DNA of 64,000 nt. It comes from Alicyclobacillus mali NBRC 102425 (GTDB taxonomy: Bacteria > Bacillota > Bacilli > Alicyclobacillales > Alicyclobacillaceae). Below are positions 7,654 through 17,469 of the stretch, one piece after another. Under the pieces are notes generated by a model. That model worked only from the letters and a program-made list of their open reading frames with translations. It ran no database searches and had not been told where the DNA came from. The position numbers and the translations under genes are program-made. Within the stretch, counting starts at the first letter, position 1. Each line of letters opens with the position of its first letter. Where the stretch lies: positions 32,998 to 96,997 of the forward strand of contig NZ_BCSG01000006.1 of the NCBI RefSeq assembly GCF_001570745.1. The letters run 5' to 3'.

Positions 7654-8553
7654 GTGTTAAAAGATCTGTTCAACCGACGGCGTCAGTACGTCACGGTGGG
7701 GACGGGCGAGGAGGCGCCTGAGGCGCGGCCGGCAAGGCCTGCGGTGGAGCGGGATGTGCCGAAGGGCCTCGTGCAAAAGTGCGATGGCTGCGGCGCGCTC
7801 ATTTTGGCGAAGGAACTGCAGAAGCATCTGTACACTTGCCCGGAGTGCAATCACCACTTCCGAATCGGAGCGCGCACGCGCATCGAGATCACGGCCGACG
7901 AGGGGACGTTCCGCGAAATGGATGCGCGTTTGGCCTCGACGAATCCGCTTGGCTTCCCTCAGTACGAGGAGAAGCTGGAGGCGGCCATGCGCGCCACCGG
8001 GCTTCTCGAGGGCGTGGTGACGGGCGAGGCCGAGATCGACGGCGTGCCCATTGTCATCGGTGCGATGGATCCGGGCTTCATGATGGGCAGCATGGGATCC
8101 GCGGTAGGCGAGCGCATCGCGCGGGCGATGGAGCGAGCGGCGGAGAGCAAGCGCCCGCTTGTTTTGTTCACGGCCTCCGGCGGCGCGCGGATGCAGGAGG
8201 GCATTCTGTCGCTCATGCAGATGGCCAAGACCAGCGTGGCACTCACGCGGATGGCCGAGGCGCGGGTGTTGTTCATCTCAGTCATCACGCATCCCACCAC
8301 GGGCGGCGTGAGCGCGAGCTTCGCGAGCCTGGGTGACGTCATTGTGGCGGAGCCGGGCGCCATGTTTGGGTTCGCAGGCCGGCGCGTGGTGGAACAGACC
8401 ATGCGGCAGAGCCTTCCTGACGATTTTCAGACCGCGGAGTTCAACCTGAAGCACGGGATGATCGACAAGGTCGTGCACCGAAAGCAGATGCGCCAGACGC
8501 TCGGAGCGCTGGTGCGTATTCACACCGCTCGGGGGTGGGCGCATGGCGAATGA
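7654..8553 (+). CDS. accD: Acetyl-CoA carboxylase carboxyltransferase subunit beta
   Basis: The beta half of the carboxyltransferase that moves CO2 from biotin on AccB to acetyl-CoA, giving malonyl-CoA for fatty-acid synthesis. The 299-residue protein has the N-terminal four-cysteine zinc ribbon (CDGCG near residue 45 and CPECN near 64) followed by the crotonase-like carboxyltransferase fold, with GGARMQEG and a TTGGVSASFA stretch typical of the subunit. The GTG start is preceded by AGAGGTGGGG. Its last 11 bases overlap the start of accA, so the two subunits are translated together. Confidence 0.96.
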   Translation: MLKDLFNRRRQYVTVGTGEEAPEARPARPAVERDVPKGLVQKCDGCGALILAKELQKHLYTCPECNHHFRIGARTRIEITADEGTFREMDARLASTNPLGFPQYEEKLEAAMRATGLLEGVVTGEAEIDGVPIVIGAMDPGFMMGSMGSAVGERIARAMERAAESKRPLVLFTASGGARMQEGILSLMQMAKTSVALTRMAEARVLFISVITHPTTGGVSASFASLGDVIVAEPGAMFGFAGRRVVEQTMRQSLPDDFQTAEFNLKHGMIDKVVHRKQMRQTLGALVRIHTARGWAHGE

Positions 8554-9502
8554 GCTGGATTTCGAGCGACCCATTGCCGAGCTGAAGGCGAAGATCGCCG
8601 AGCTCAAGTCGTTCATGGAGAAGAACGAGATCGACCTGCAAGGTGAAGTCGACAAGCTGGAGGAGCGGCTCAAGGAGCTTACGGAGAGCACGTACACGAA
8701 TCTCACGCCGTGGCAGCGCGTGCAGCTCGCCCGCCAGATTGGCCGGCCCACCACGCTCGATTACATCCGCGGGCTGTGCGACGAGTTCGTCGAGCTGCAC
8801 GGAGACCGCCACTTTGCGGATGACCTGACCATCGTTGGCGGCGTGGGGCTCATCGCGGGCCAGCCGGTGACCGTCATCGGCCCTCAGAAGGGGCGGGACA
8901 CGAAGGAGAACATTCGCCGCAACTTCGGCATGGCCAATCCCGAGGGGTACCGGAAGGCGCTTCGACTCATGAAGCAGGCGGAGAAATTCGGCCGGCCGGT
9001 CATCTTCTTCATCGACACGCCGGGCGCCTACGCGGGCATGTCGGCGGAAGAGCGCGGGCAGAGCGTGGCCATCGCCGAGAACCTCCTCGCCATGGCCGGC
9101 CTCCGCGTGCCCATGCTGTCCATTGTCACCGGCGAGGGCGGCAGCGGCGGTGCGCTCGGGCTCGGAATCACGGATCGGATTTACATGCTCGACTACGCGT
9201 GGTACTGCGTCATCGCGCCGGAGTCGGCGGCCGCCATCCTGTGGAAGGACGCGAAGCTCGGGCCGAAGGCCGCCGAAGTGATGCGGCTCACGGCCAGGGA
9301 TCTGCTCGATCTCGGCGTCATCGACCGCATCATCGAGGAGCCGATGGGCGGCGCCCAGAAGGATCCGGAGTGGATGGTGCGGAAGGTGCGGGAGGTCGTG
9401 ATCGACGGGTTGCGGGAGCTTTTGTCCGTGCCTATTGATGAACTGCTTGAGGCGCGCTACCATAAGTATCGGCAAATGGGAACCTACGTCGAACGGCCGT
9501 GA
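8543..9502 (+). CDS. accA: Acetyl-CoA carboxylase carboxyltransferase subunit alpha
   Basis: The alpha half of the acetyl-CoA carboxyltransferase heterotetramer in the cytoplasm. The 319-residue protein shows the usual N-terminal helical region followed by the crotonase-like domain with FIDTPGAYAG, the GEGGSGGALG oxyanion region and YCVIAPESAAAILW. Length matches the family. The ATG at 8543 lies inside the end of accD. In Bacillus the next gene would be pfkA, but here a terminator-like hairpin and then pyk follow. Confidence 0.96.
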   Translation: MANELDFERPIAELKAKIAELKSFMEKNEIDLQGEVDKLEERLKELTESTYTNLTPWQRVQLARQIGRPTTLDYIRGLCDEFVELHGDRHFADDLTIVGGVGLIAGQPVTVIGPQKGRDTKENIRRNFGMANPEGYRKALRLMKQAEKFGRPVIFFIDTPGAYAGMSAEERGQSVAIAENLLAMAGLRVPMLSIVTGEGGSGGALGLGITDRIYMLDYAWYCVIAPESAAAILWKDAKLGPKAAEVMRLTARDLLDLGVIDRIIEEPMGGAQKDPEWMVRKVREVVIDGLRELLSVPIDELLEARYHKYRQMGTYVERP

Positions 9503-9540
9503 AGCGGTGTCCGGCGCCGCCGGACTTTCCGCTTCTTCCT
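9501..9540 (+). terminator. Hairpin after accA
   Basis: GAAGCGG (9501-9507) pairs with CCGCTTC (9529-9535) around an inner TCCGGCG/CCGGA hairpin and runs into TTCCTTT. It is probably a terminator between accA and pyk. Confidence 0.6.
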
Positions 9541-9595
9541 TTGTGTGCGTGCGCACGGAGGCGAGGTCGAAAGTTTCGCGAAGAGAGGGTTAGCC

Positions 9596-11014
9596 ATGCG
9601 AAAGACGAAGATTGTCGCCACCATTGGCCCTGCGAGCGAATCGCTCGACATGTTGACCAAGCTGATTGAGGCCGGTTTGGATGTCGCCCGACTCAACTTC
9701 TCTCACGGTACATACGAAGAGCACGCCGAGCGCATCCGGCGCATTCGCGAGGCGTCGGCCCGCGTGGGCAAGCACGTCGGCATCATGCTCGACATCAAGG
9801 GACCGAAAATTCGCACGGGCAAGATCCAAGGCGGCCAGGTGGAGCTGAAGGACGGGGACGAAATCGTCCTCACCATCGATCCGGTCGAGTACGGCACGAA
9901 CGAGCGCGTGTGGATTTCCTACGAAGGACTCGTGGAAGATGTGTATCCAGGCGCGCCGATTCGAATTGACGATGGGCTCATTGGACTCGAGGTCACCCAG
10001 GTCAAGGGCCACGACATTCACTGTCGCGTGACGAACGGCGGCGTGCTGAAGGACAACAAGGGCATCAACGTCCCCGGCGTGACGCTCAGGATCCCGGGCG
10101 TCACGGAGAAGGACAAGGCGGACATCCGCTTCGGCATCGAGCACGGCGTCGACATGATCGCGGCGTCGTTCGTGCGAAAGGCGGCGGACGTGCTCGAGGT
10201 GCGCCGAATTCTCGAGGAACACAACTATCAGGCCGACATCATCTCCAAGATTGAGACGCGCGAGGGGCTGGATCGGCTCGACGAGATCGCCCAGGTGTCG
10301 GACGGCATGATGGTGGCCCGCGGTGACCTCGGTGTGGAAATTCCGACGGAAGAGGTGCCGCTCGCGCAGAAGCGGATCATCGCCATCTGCAACCGGTACG
10401 GCAAGCCGGTCATCACGGCGACGCAGATGCTCGATTCGATGCAGCGCAATCCTCGGCCCACGCGCGCCGAGGCGAGCGATGTGGCGAACGCCATCTTCGA
10501 CGGCACGGACGCCATCATGCTCTCGGGCGAAACTGCCGCCGGGCGCTATCCACTGGAATCCGTGCGCACCATGGCGCAGATCGCGGAGCGGGCCGAGGCC
10601 GCCATCGCGCACGACGAGGTGGCCTATCGGCACCGCACGGAGGTCACGCACACCGTGTCCGACTCGCTCGCGCACGCCGTGCGCACCCTTGCGGCCGATC
10701 TCGACGTGATCTCCATCATCACGGCGACGACGTCCGGTCATACCGCCCGCTGCGTGTCCAAGCACCGGCCCATGACGCCCGTCATCGCGGTCACGCCGTT
10801 CGATCACGTCGCGCGGCGCCTGACGCTCTACTGGGGCGTTCTCCCCGTGGTCGTGCCGGACATCGCGGGGACGACCGACGAGTTGCTCGCGAGTTCCGTT
10901 CAGGGAGCGCTCTCGACGGGCCACGTGCACAAGGGCGATCGCGTCATCATCATGGGCGGCATTCCCGCAGGCACCGCGGGCACGACGAACTTCATGAAGG
11001 TGCACACGGTTTAA
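9596..11014 (+). CDS. pyk: Pyruvate kinase
   Basis: Glycolytic enzyme converting phosphoenolpyruvate and ADP to pyruvate and ATP. From the ATG at 9596 (AGAGAGGG upstream) the protein has 472 residues and starts MRKTKIVATIGPAS. The catalytic barrel shows ISKIETREGLD with the key lysine, MVARGDLGVEIP and FDGTDAIMLSGETAAGRYP. It stops at the regulatory C domain and lacks the extra C-terminal phosphohistidine-like domain that lengthens B. subtilis and Geobacillus pyruvate kinases to nearly 590 residues. The usual upstream partner pfkA is absent from this position. Confidence 0.96.
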   Translation: MRKTKIVATIGPASESLDMLTKLIEAGLDVARLNFSHGTYEEHAERIRRIREASARVGKHVGIMLDIKGPKIRTGKIQGGQVELKDGDEIVLTIDPVEYGTNERVWISYEGLVEDVYPGAPIRIDDGLIGLEVTQVKGHDIHCRVTNGGVLKDNKGINVPGVTLRIPGVTEKDKADIRFGIEHGVDMIAASFVRKAADVLEVRRILEEHNYQADIISKIETREGLDRLDEIAQVSDGMMVARGDLGVEIPTEEVPLAQKRIIAICNRYGKPVITATQMLDSMQRNPRPTRAEASDVANAIFDGTDAIMLSGETAAGRYPLESVRTMAQIAERAEAAIAHDEVAYRHRTEVTHTVSDSLAHAVRTLAADLDVISIITATTSGHTARCVSKHRPMTPVIAVTPFDHVARRLTLYWGVLPVVVPDIAGTTDELLASSVQGALSTGHVHKGDRVIIMGGIPAGTAGTTNFMKVHTV

Positions 11015-11049
11015 GAGCTTCGCCTCGAGACCGGATACAGGTGCATGGC

Positions 11050-11089
11050 GCGGAATTCCCTGCTTTGAAGGGGAATTCCGCTTTCGTTT
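11050..11089 (+). terminator. Intrinsic terminator after pyk
   Basis: GCGGAATTCCC (11050-11060) and GGGAATTCCGC (11071-11081) form a perfect 11-bp stem around a 10-base loop, followed by TTTCGTTT. Confidence 0.88.
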
Positions 11090-11163
11090 ATGATGAAGAG
11101 CGAATGGCGCTGGCCAGGCGTCAGCCAGGCTTGGGGAACAGACCGCATTTGAACCGAATTTGA

Positions 11164-12168
<1,005 letters not shown>

Positions 12169-12213
12169 GCCGCGCCGGGCGACCCGCAGCGCGGGCGCAA
12201 GGAGGGATGCGGA

Positions 12214-12894
12214 ATGCGGCTTTTGGTGGTGGAGGACGAGGCGGCGCTGCAGCGGGAGCTCGTGAAGCTGTTTCAGCAGCGCGGCTACACTGTGGACGCC
12301 GTCGACACGGTGTTCGCGGCGGTGGAGCACGGGATGAGCGGCGCGTACGACTGCATCGTGCTCGATTACATGCTGCCGGACGGGGACGGTATTGAGGCGC
12401 TCACGCAATTGCGCGAGGCGGGGTGCACCACCCCCATCCTCATGCTCACGGTGAAGAATGATCCAAAGGATCGCGTGCTGGGGCTCAACAAGGGCGCGGA
12501 CGACTATCTGGGCAAGCCGTTCCATCCTGACGAACTTCTGGCCCGAGTGGGGGCGCTCGTCCGCCGCTCGCCCGCGCTTACCGACGACGAGGTGCTCGAG
12601 CACGGGCGCGCGAAACTGCACACGCGGTCGCGCAGCCTCGAGTACGAAGGGCGCACGCTCGAGCTCACGAGCAAGGAGTTCGCACTGATGGAGGCGCTCT
12701 TTCGCCACAAGCACCAGGTCATGACGCGAGACCAGCTCATTGCCAAGGTCTGGGGACCGGACGCGGAGGTGGCGGACAGCGCCCTTGACACCTATATCTA
12801 CTTTCTGCGCAGGAAGTGTTCCAACATCGGCTGGAAAAACGCCATTGTCACCGTGCGCGGCCGGGGCTATGCGCTGCAGCCGGAGGGCGAGTGA
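12214..12894 (+). CDS. OmpR-family response regulator
   Basis: A 226-residue DNA-binding response regulator. The receiver domain (residues 1-115) keeps the acidic pocket (VEDEAAL), the phosphoacceptor Asp51 in VLDYMLPDGDG and the lysine in LGKPFHPDELLARV. The OmpR/PhoB winged helix occupies about 130-225 (LELTSKEFALMEALF, then VRGRGYAL). AAGGAGG precedes the ATG. Its stop lies three bases from the kinase start, so the two form one operon. The stimulus cannot be told from the sequence; neighbours (trpS, icd) give no clue. Confidence 0.9.
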   Translation: MRLLVVEDEAALQRELVKLFQQRGYTVDAVDTVFAAVEHGMSGAYDCIVLDYMLPDGDGIEALTQLREAGCTTPILMLTVKNDPKDRVLGLNKGADDYLGKPFHPDELLARVGALVRRSPALTDDEVLEHGRAKLHTRSRSLEYEGRTLELTSKEFALMEALFRHKHQVMTRDQLIAKVWGPDAEVADSALDTYIYFLRRKCSNIGWKNAIVTVRGRGYALQPEGE

Positions 12895-12897
12895 CCC

Positions 12898-14199
12898 ATG
12901 TTCCGCCGCATGTATGTCACCGTGGCGAGCCTGCTCATCGTGAGCACGGGGCTTCTCCTCGTCCTCGTCGGTCTCGCGGTGTATCGAGAGCTCACGAACG
13001 ACGTGGCGCGCGACGCGGAACAGGCGATGGCGGACGCCGTTCCCGCCGTGGAGCGGGCGCTCACCGAGAGCGTGTACCGGGACGGACTCGGGCCCCCCGT
13101 CCGGGACGATCTCGGCAACACCATCTTCTACTACGCCGTGGGCCCAGCGGCCGTCGCCCATTCGCCGCACGCGCCGGTGCCGTTCTCCGTCGTGCACGGC
13201 GAGGCGGTGCTCAAGCACTTCGTGACGTTCACGTACGACAACGAGCCGTATCGGCTGTACACCGTGGTCGTGCCGGATCCCACCGTCGAGCCCGACCTGA
13301 TTCAGACCGCCGTCGGCCGAACGGGGGGGACCTCACCTGAGGGACTTCTCGCCACCAGCGCATTGAAATCCGCTGTGCGGGCGATAGGGGATGGAAATGC
13401 AGCCGCCCTTGCGCCGACGCGATCGACCGTTGTGCTCTACATGTACTGTCTCATCACGCAGGAAAGGTCCATGCTCACGCACACGCTCCACCTGATGGAA
13501 TTCATCGGCGGCGCGGGATTCCTGCTCGCTCTCGCGGGCGATCTCGTCCTGGCCCGGCGGCTCGTCCAGCCCGCTTTCCAGACGTGGGCCGCTTACCAGG
13601 AGGCGGTGCTGGAGCTGTCGCACGAGCTCCAGACGCCCATCGCCACCGCGAGCGCGATGCTCGCCAACCGCGAGGTGCCCGAGGACGCTGCCAACGAAAT
13701 CAGGCGCGAGCTGGACCGCGCGTCCAAGATGATCTCGGACATGCTTTACCTCTCGAAGCTGCGCTCAGGCTTGGTTGACGATCCGCCGGAACCGGTGGCG
13801 GTGTCGGATCTCACGCCGGAAATTGCCGAGCGGTATCAGCCTGTCGCGCGCGCGGAGGGCATCGAGCTTCGAGGACAGGCCGAAGAGGGGCTCTTCGTCT
13901 ACACCAACCAGGCTGAGTGGGAGCGGCTGGTGAGCACGCTGCTGAAAAACGTGATCGACCACGCCAGGCGCCCGTCGACCGCCGTCTGGTCCCTGTATCG
14001 GCAAGGGCAGTGGGCGGTGCTTGCGGTCGAGAACGACGTGGCAGAGCGTGCGGGAGAAAGACCTCGCGCGCCGGAGCGCGGTGTGGGACTGCAGATTGTC
14101 GAGCGGCTCGTCCACCGGATGCGCGGGCGTTTGCGCATCGACTCGGACGAAGATCGATTTTTTGTCGAGTTGCACGTGCCGCTGTTGCGCCCGCATTGA
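12898..14199 (+). CDS. Membrane sensor histidine kinase with a weak ATP-binding G1 box
   Basis: A 433-residue kinase paired with the preceding regulator. It has a first membrane helix at about residues 6-28, an extracytoplasmic domain to about 190, a second helix near 198-220, no recognisable HAMP domain, and a HisKA domain with phosphoacceptor His242 in ELSHELQTPIA. The HATPase region keeps an N-box-like LLKNVIDHARR and a G2-like GVGLQIVERLV. The G1 box, normally DxGxG, reads AVENDV, so nucleotide binding may be weak or rely on other residues. There is no sign of frameshift. Confidence 0.85.
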   Translation: MFRRMYVTVASLLIVSTGLLLVLVGLAVYRELTNDVARDAEQAMADAVPAVERALTESVYRDGLGPPVRDDLGNTIFYYAVGPAAVAHSPHAPVPFSVVHGEAVLKHFVTFTYDNEPYRLYTVVVPDPTVEPDLIQTAVGRTGGTSPEGLLATSALKSAVRAIGDGNAAALAPTRSTVVLYMYCLITQERSMLTHTLHLMEFIGGAGFLLALAGDLVLARRLVQPAFQTWAAYQEAVLELSHELQTPIATASAMLANREVPEDAANEIRRELDRASKMISDMLYLSKLRSGLVDDPPEPVAVSDLTPEIAERYQPVARAEGIELRGQAEEGLFVYTNQAEWERLVSTLLKNVIDHARRPSTAVWSLYRQGQWAVLAVENDVAERAGERPRAPERGVGLQIVERLVHRMRGRLRIDSDEDRFFVELHVPLLRPH

Positions 14200-14340
14200 G
14201 AGCGATTGCATGAGCGGGCCGGCGTGCTATATGATGGGTGAGGATGCACTGCGAGACAAGGGCGGGCGGCGGCAAGCTGCGCCGCTTCTTGTTGCGCACG
14301 GTCATCGAGAGAGAACGCATCGAGATTGGGAGGGCCTGCC

Positions 14341-15639
14341 ATGCCGACGTTTGAGAGGTATCAACTGCCAACGGAGGGCGAACCCATTGCGTTGGTGGAC
14401 GGGAAATTGAACGTGCCGGATCACCCAATTATTCCGTTTATCGAAGGAGACGGCACAGGGCCGGATATCTGGCGGGCGTCGCAGCGCGTGTTCGACGCCG
14501 CCGTCGAGAAGGCGTATGGCGGTAAGCGCAAGATCGCCTGGTACGAGGTGTACGCTGGCGAGAAGGCATACAACATGTTTGGCGAATGGCTGCCGCAGGA
14601 TACGTTGACCGCGCTGTCGGAATATATCGTCAGCATCAAGGGGCCCTTGACCACGCCGGTGGGCGGCGGCATCCGTTCGCTGAACGTGGCGGTCCGCCAG
14701 GAGCTGGACCTGTACGTCTGCCAGCGCCCAGTGCGTTACTTCCAAGGCGTTCCTTCGCCCGTGAAACATCCTGAACTCGTGGACATGGTGATTTTCCGCG
14801 AAAACTCGGAGGACATTTACGCCGGGATCGAGTGGCAGGCGGGCACGCCTGAGGTGCAGAAGGTCATCGAGTTCCTCCAGAAGGAGATGGGTGTCAAGAA
14901 GATCCGCTTCCCGGAGACGTCCGGCATCGGCGTGAAGCCCGTCTCCCGCGAGGGCACGGACCGCCTCGTTCGGGCTGCCATCGAATACGCCCTGCGCCAC
15001 AAGCGCAAGAGCGTCACGCTCGTCCACAAGGGCAACATCATGAAGTTCACCGAGGGCGCGTTCAAGAACTGGGGCTACGAGCTCGCCGAGCGCGAATTCT
15101 CGGACAAGGTGTTCACGTGGGCGCAGTATGACCGCATCAAGGCCGACAAGGGCCAGGAGGCCGCGGACGCCGCCCAGAAGGAGGCCGTGGAGGCCGGGAA
15201 GATCATCGTGAAGGACGTGATCGCCGACGCCTTCCTGCAGCAGATCCTTACGCGTCCGGCCGAGTACGACGTCATCGCCACCCTCAACCTGAATGGCGAC
15301 TATATCTCGGACGCGCTCGCCGCGCAGGTCGGCGGCATTGGCATTGCGCCGGGCGCCAACATTAACTATGAAACGGGGCACGCGGTCTTCGAGGCGACGC
15401 ACGGTACGGCGCCGAAGTACGCGGGGCTCGACAAGGTGAACCCGGGCTCGGTGATTCTCTCGGGCGTCATGATGTTCGAGTACATGGGCTGGCAAGAGGC
15501 TGCTGATCTCATCACCCGCGCGATGGAGAAGACCATTGCGCAGAAGACCGTCACGTACGACTTTGCCCGCCTGATGGAGGGCGCGACCGAGGTGAAGTGC
15601 TCCGAGTTCGGCGATCACATCATCAAAAATATGGACTGA
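14341..15639 (+). CDS. icd: Isocitrate dehydrogenase (NADP-type)
   Basis: TCA-cycle enzyme oxidising isocitrate to 2-oxoglutarate. From the ATG at 14341 (GGGAGGG upstream) the protein has 432 residues. It shows the substrate segment [17 protein letters not shown], which includes the Ser homologous to the E. coli phosphorylation site, plus [12 protein letters not shown] and [17 protein letters not shown] near the cofactor site. The last matches NADP-dependent enzymes of the E. coli/B. subtilis type. The gene runs into mdh with 12 bases between; citrate synthase, often the first gene of this operon, is not here. Confidence 0.95.
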   Translation: MPTFERYQLPTEGEPIALVDGKLNVPDHPIIPFIEGDGTGPDIWRASQRVFDAAVEKAYGGKRKIAWYEVYAGEKAYNMFGEWLPQDTLTALSEYIVSIKGPLTTPVGGGIRSLNVAVRQELDLYVCQRPVRYFQGVPSPVKHPELVDMVIFRENSEDIYAGIEWQAGTPEVQKVIEFLQKEMGVKKIRFPETSGIGVKPVSREGTDRLVRAAIEYALRHKRKSVTLVHKGNIMKFTEGAFKNWGYELAEREFSDKVFTWAQYDRIKADKGQEAADAAQKEAVEAGKIIVKDVIADAFLQQILTRPAEYDVIATLNLNGDYISDALAAQVGGIGIAPGANINYETGHAVFEATHGTAPKYAGLDKVNPGSVILSGVMMFEYMGWQEAADLITRAMEKTIAQKTVTYDFARLMEGATEVKCSEFGDHIIKNMD

Positions 15640-15651
15640 GGAGCGGTTCGC

Positions 15652-16587
15652 ATGTTGGAGAGGAAGAAAATCTCGGTGATCGGCGCCGGATTCACGGGCG
15701 CCACCACGGCGTTTTTGCTGGCGGCCAAGGAACTTGGTGACGTGGTCCTCGTGGACATCCCGTCGCTCGAAAATCCCACCAAAGGCAAGGCGCTCGACAT
15801 GCTCGAGGCCATGCCCGTGCTCGGGAGCGATGCCCACGTCGTGGGGACGTCCGATTACGAGGACACGGCCGGATCGGACCTCGTCATCATCACGGCGGGA
15901 TTGCCCCGCAAACCCGGGATGAGCCGGGACGATCTCGTCAACACCAACGCGAACATCGTGAAGTCGGTCACCGAGCAGGTGGTGCGGTACTCGCCGGACG
16001 CCTGTCTCATCGTCCTCTCCAACCCCGTGGACGCCATGACGTACGTGGCGTACAAGACGAGCGGATTTCCGAAGCAGCGCGTCATCGGGCAGGCAGGCGT
16101 GCTCGACACGGCCCGCTTCAACACGTTTGTGGCGATGGAGCTCGGCGTGTCCGTGGAGGACGTGCGCGGCTTTGTCCTCGGCGTGCATGGCGACCACATG
16201 GTGCCGCTCGTCCGCTACGCGAACGTCGGCGGCGTGCCGCTTGAAAAGCTGCTCCCGAAGGAGCGGATTGACGCCATCGTCGAGCGCACCCGGAACGGGG
16301 GCGGCGAAATTGTCAGCCTGATGGGCAACGCGAGCGCGTATTACGCCCCGGCCGCATCGCTGCTGCAGATGGCGGAGTCCATTCTGAAGGATAAGCGGCG
16401 TGTGTTGCCCGCCATCGCGTATCTCGAAGGAGAATACGGCTATCGGGATCTCACGCTCGGCGTTCCGACGGTGCTCGGCAAAGGCGGGATTGAACGCATC
16501 CTGGAACTCGATCTTCTGCCGGAGGAAAAGGCGGCGCTCGACAAGTCCGCCGAGTCCGTGCGCAGGCTGATCTCCGTGATCTCCTGA
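15652..16587 (+). CDS. mdh: Malate dehydrogenase
   Basis: NAD-dependent malate dehydrogenase of the LDH-like tetrameric type used by Bacilli, converting malate and oxaloacetate in the TCA cycle. The 311 residues begin with the Rossmann loop [11 protein letters not shown], contain [13 protein letters not shown] (mobile loop, with arginines typical of malate rather than lactate binding) and the catalytic histidine in [20 protein letters not shown] precedes the ATG. It is the second gene of the icd-mdh operon and is followed by a strong terminator. Confidence 0.96.
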   Translation: MLERKKISVIGAGFTGATTAFLLAAKELGDVVLVDIPSLENPTKGKALDMLEAMPVLGSDAHVVGTSDYEDTAGSDLVIITAGLPRKPGMSRDDLVNTNANIVKSVTEQVVRYSPDACLIVLSNPVDAMTYVAYKTSGFPKQRVIGQAGVLDTARFNTFVAMELGVSVEDVRGFVLGVHGDHMVPLVRYANVGGVPLEKLLPKERIDAIVERTRNGGGEIVSLMGNASAYYAPAASLLQMAESILKDKRRVLPAIAYLEGEYGYRDLTLGVPTVLGKGGIERILELDLLPEEKAALDKSAESVRRLISVIS

Positions 16588-16601
16588 TCTGAAGCAGACG
16601 G

Positions 16602-16641
16602 GCGAAAGCCAAGGGGCCTGTGTCCCTTGGCTTTCGCTTTT
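16602..16641 (+). terminator. Intrinsic terminator after mdh
   Basis: GCGAAAGCCAAGGG (16602-16615) and CCCTTGGCTTTCGC (16624-16637) form a perfect 14-bp stem followed by TTTT. It also marks the convergent end of the chorismate mutase gene. Confidence 0.92.
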
Positions 16642-16954
16642 AGACGGTGCGGGTCGAGCGCTCGAACGCCCTCAGACGTTCGCCTTGCCGACGGCAGGAC
16701 TCCTCGTGCACGAGTGTCCAGAGCGCCGAGAGGAAGGGCGGGTTCAGCCCAAGCGCGGCACCCGCTTCAAGGTAGCGAGCCCGCACCTCCTGGGCGCGAT
16801 CGGGTTGTACCACCGCTTGACGCCGGAGTGCCTTGTGTTCGGCAATTTCGTCGGCGATGGCGAAGCGCCGGGCCAAGAATGTAAGAATTTGTTCGTCGAT
16901 GGCATCAATGGCGCGGCGCAGGTCGCGAAGTTCTTCGTCCAGTGGGCGCTGCAC
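16640..16954 (-). CDS. Chorismate mutase (AroQ type)
   Basis: Converts chorismate to prephenate, the first committed step to Phe and Tyr. The 104-residue protein is all-helical with the AroQ signature: LRDLRRAIDAIDEQIL near residue 8 (the conserved Arg), FLARRFAIADEIAEHK near 25 (Arg and Lys), then the third-helix region ending EESCRRQ. The GTG at 16954 is selected because AAAGGAGC is well placed upstream. Upstream in-frame codons lie in the T-box leader and are not part of the protein. It is monocistronic and controlled by a T-box whose specifier reads UUC. Confidence 0.88.
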   Translation of the reverse strand: MQRPLDEELRDLRRAIDAIDEQILTFLARRFAIADEIAEHKALRRQAVVQPDRAQEVRARYLEAGAALGLNPPFLSALWTLVHEESCRRQGERLRAFERSTRTV

Positions 16955-17004
16955 GCAGGCTCGCTCCTTTCCTGTGTTGTGGCGGGCAGGTGTGTGCATC
17001 AACG

Positions 17005-17280
17005 CAAAAACGCCCGCCCCCATAGGGGCGAGCGTTGCTCGCGGTACCACCCTGCGACGGGTGTCTGCGCACCCGCCTTTCACTTCGTTGGGATAACGAT
17101 GGGCGTTCGCCCACCGGCGCTGGCTACTTGCGGCGCGCGACCACCCATCGCGCGGTTCACCAGGCGGCTCCAGAGTGAACTTCCATCCGCGGGCCGGACC
17201 AGTTCGCACCGAACACTGGCTCTCTGCACCGTCCCCGCGGATCTACTCTCTCCTTCATGGCCTTCGAACGATTGAATTTT
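17005..17280 (-). promoter_or_regulatory. T-box leader, specifier UUC (Phe)
   Basis: Read on the minus strand, this leader has the stem I features AGTAGA and a GCAGAGAG bulge, a specifier loop reading GGAAG-TTC-A with the TTC codon at 17179-17177, the conserved T-box AGGGTGGTACCGCG at 17053-17040, and a terminator hairpin (17036-17009) ending in TTTTT. By T-box rules, uncharged tRNA-Phe would bind TTC and stabilise the antiterminator, so chorismate mutase is made when Phe is short. The specifier was assigned by position in the loop, not by computed folding. Confidence 0.9.
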
Positions 17281-17286
17281 GTAAAC

Positions 17287-17315
17287 ATGGTAACCAATTC
17301 GGTGAAGTTTGTCAA
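17287..17315 (-). promoter_or_regulatory. Sigma-A promoter of the T-box/chorismate mutase unit
   Basis: On the minus strand TTGACA (17315-17310), a 17-base spacer and TACCAT (17292-17287) place transcription start near 17280, just upstream of the T-box stem I. Confidence 0.8.
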
Positions 17316-17355
17316 CGAGTTATCTGCCCGAAGTTTGTCAATGAGTTATCTGCCC
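17304..17355. repeat. Two tandem 26-bp direct repeats
   Basis: The unit GAAGTTTGTCAACGAGTTAT plus CTGCCC occurs at 17304-17329 and again at 17330-17355 with one change (C to T at 17342). The first copy contains the minus-strand TTGACA box of the chorismate mutase promoter; the second lies directly upstream of it. It could be a repeated operator or a recent slippage duplication. Confidence 0.85.
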
Positions 17356-17469
17356 AATGAGGCTTGAGTCCGCGTTTCCAGACATCAGACGACGCGGACC
17401 GACCTTGGGAATGTGTTAGAATGGAGCGGGACAACAGAGCGCCCGACGGCGCGGAGTCTGGGGTGGGCT

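Noticed and set aside
14302..16197. Long open frame (631 codons) on the minus strand opposite icd and mdh
   Set aside because: The plus strand encodes two unmistakable enzymes here; the antisense frame is a by-product of high GC codon use and has no ribosome-binding site or recognisable domain.
16955..17209. N-terminal extension of chorismate mutase
   Set aside because: These codons fall in the T-box antiterminator and stem, and the first well-supported start is the GTG at 16954.
16685..17275. Plus-strand frame across the T-box and chorismate mutase
   Set aside because: The region is better explained by the minus-strand leader and gene; the frame has no ribosome-binding site.
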